A stretch of 6,444 nucleotides of DNA from Pseudomonadales bacterium (lineage in GTDB: Bacteria > Pseudomonadota > Gammaproteobacteria > Pseudomonadales > UBA3067): assembly GCA_016763235.1 (NCBI GenBank), contig JAESUE010000204.1, positions 1 to 6,444 on the forward strand, written 5' to 3'. This document shows positions 6,295-6,444 of this stretch, piece by piece. The stretch's first letter is position 1, and every line of letters begins with the position of its first letter. The notes under the pieces are model-generated. The model was not told the origin of the DNA, searched no databases, and was given only the letters and a program-made list of their open reading frames with translations. Both the position numbers and the translations under genes were made by a program.

Positions 6295-6444
6295 AAGCCT
6301 TGAGTTGTTGCACCCATTGGGTGATGGTCAGTTTTGTCGCTAACCATTATACAGCCAAGGCTTTCTGCGTTTTAGGTTTTTCTAAGTAGGGATTGGGGTG
6401 CATAATCGCCTAAGCTGCAATTGTGAGACGTACCATGATTATAT
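6295..6444. other. Right-end non-coding flank
   Basis: This stretch holds a 13-bp perfect palindrome CACCCATTGGGTG (6311-6323, single central base) and the minus-strand TATAAT at 6351-6346. It is probably the leader region of the adjacent transposase fragment. An ATG at 6435 has no convincing ribosome binding site and only three codons are visible, so no gene is called. Confidence 0.5.

Noticed and set aside
6435..6444. Start of a plus-strand gene at the right edge
   Set aside because: Only three codons are visible and no Shine-Dalgarno precedes the ATG.
1..6444. tRNA, rRNA or riboswitch
   Set aside because: I saw no tRNA cloverleaf pattern, no conserved rRNA segment and no recognisable riboswitch core by eye; a covariance-model scan was not possible.

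Overview
The window looks like chromosomal DNA of a free-living, possibly marine, gammaproteobacterium. That placement is an inference from the mix of a long secreted DUF11-repeat protein, a REP-associated (RAYT-type) transposase remnant and GGGGTCA-type interspersed repeats; no rRNA, tRNA or other marker gene is present to fix the taxon.

Layout. Bases 3765 to 1 (minus strand) are one uninterrupted reading frame of 1255 codons that runs off the left edge of the window. It encodes an exported surface or secreted protein with a signal peptide, a long N-terminal region I cannot assign, at least five DUF11-like beta-sandwich repeats and a non-DUF11 insert between the third and fourth. It uses a TTG start behind a strong Shine-Dalgarno. 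Upstream of it, on the same strand, lies a broken RAYT/Y1-type transposase (4559-3924). An in-frame TGA interrupts it exactly where the family has a tryptophan, and its C-terminus does not match the family.

A roughly 300-base spacer follows, holding one doubtful 38-codon ORF. Next comes an intact plus-strand gene (4861-5793), noticeably AT-richer than the DUF11 gene. It encodes a HAD-fold cytosolic 5'-nucleotidase of the cN-I (NT5C1/PF06189) family with all main motifs visible.

The right end (5794-6444) is a scrap-yard of mobile DNA. It holds a half-site of a CGTTCCCACGCTC-type repeat, four near-identical ATTAGGGGTCA copies plus a diverged fifth, two perfect palindromes and a short frame resembling the N-terminus of a DDE transposase.

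The genes do not form an evident shared pathway or operon: the DUF11 gene acts outside the cell, and the nucleotidase would act on nucleoside monophosphates in the cytoplasm. The clearest story is a nucleotidase gene sitting alone between decayed mobile elements, which suggests horizontal acquisition. I did not find a convincing new multi-gene system here.
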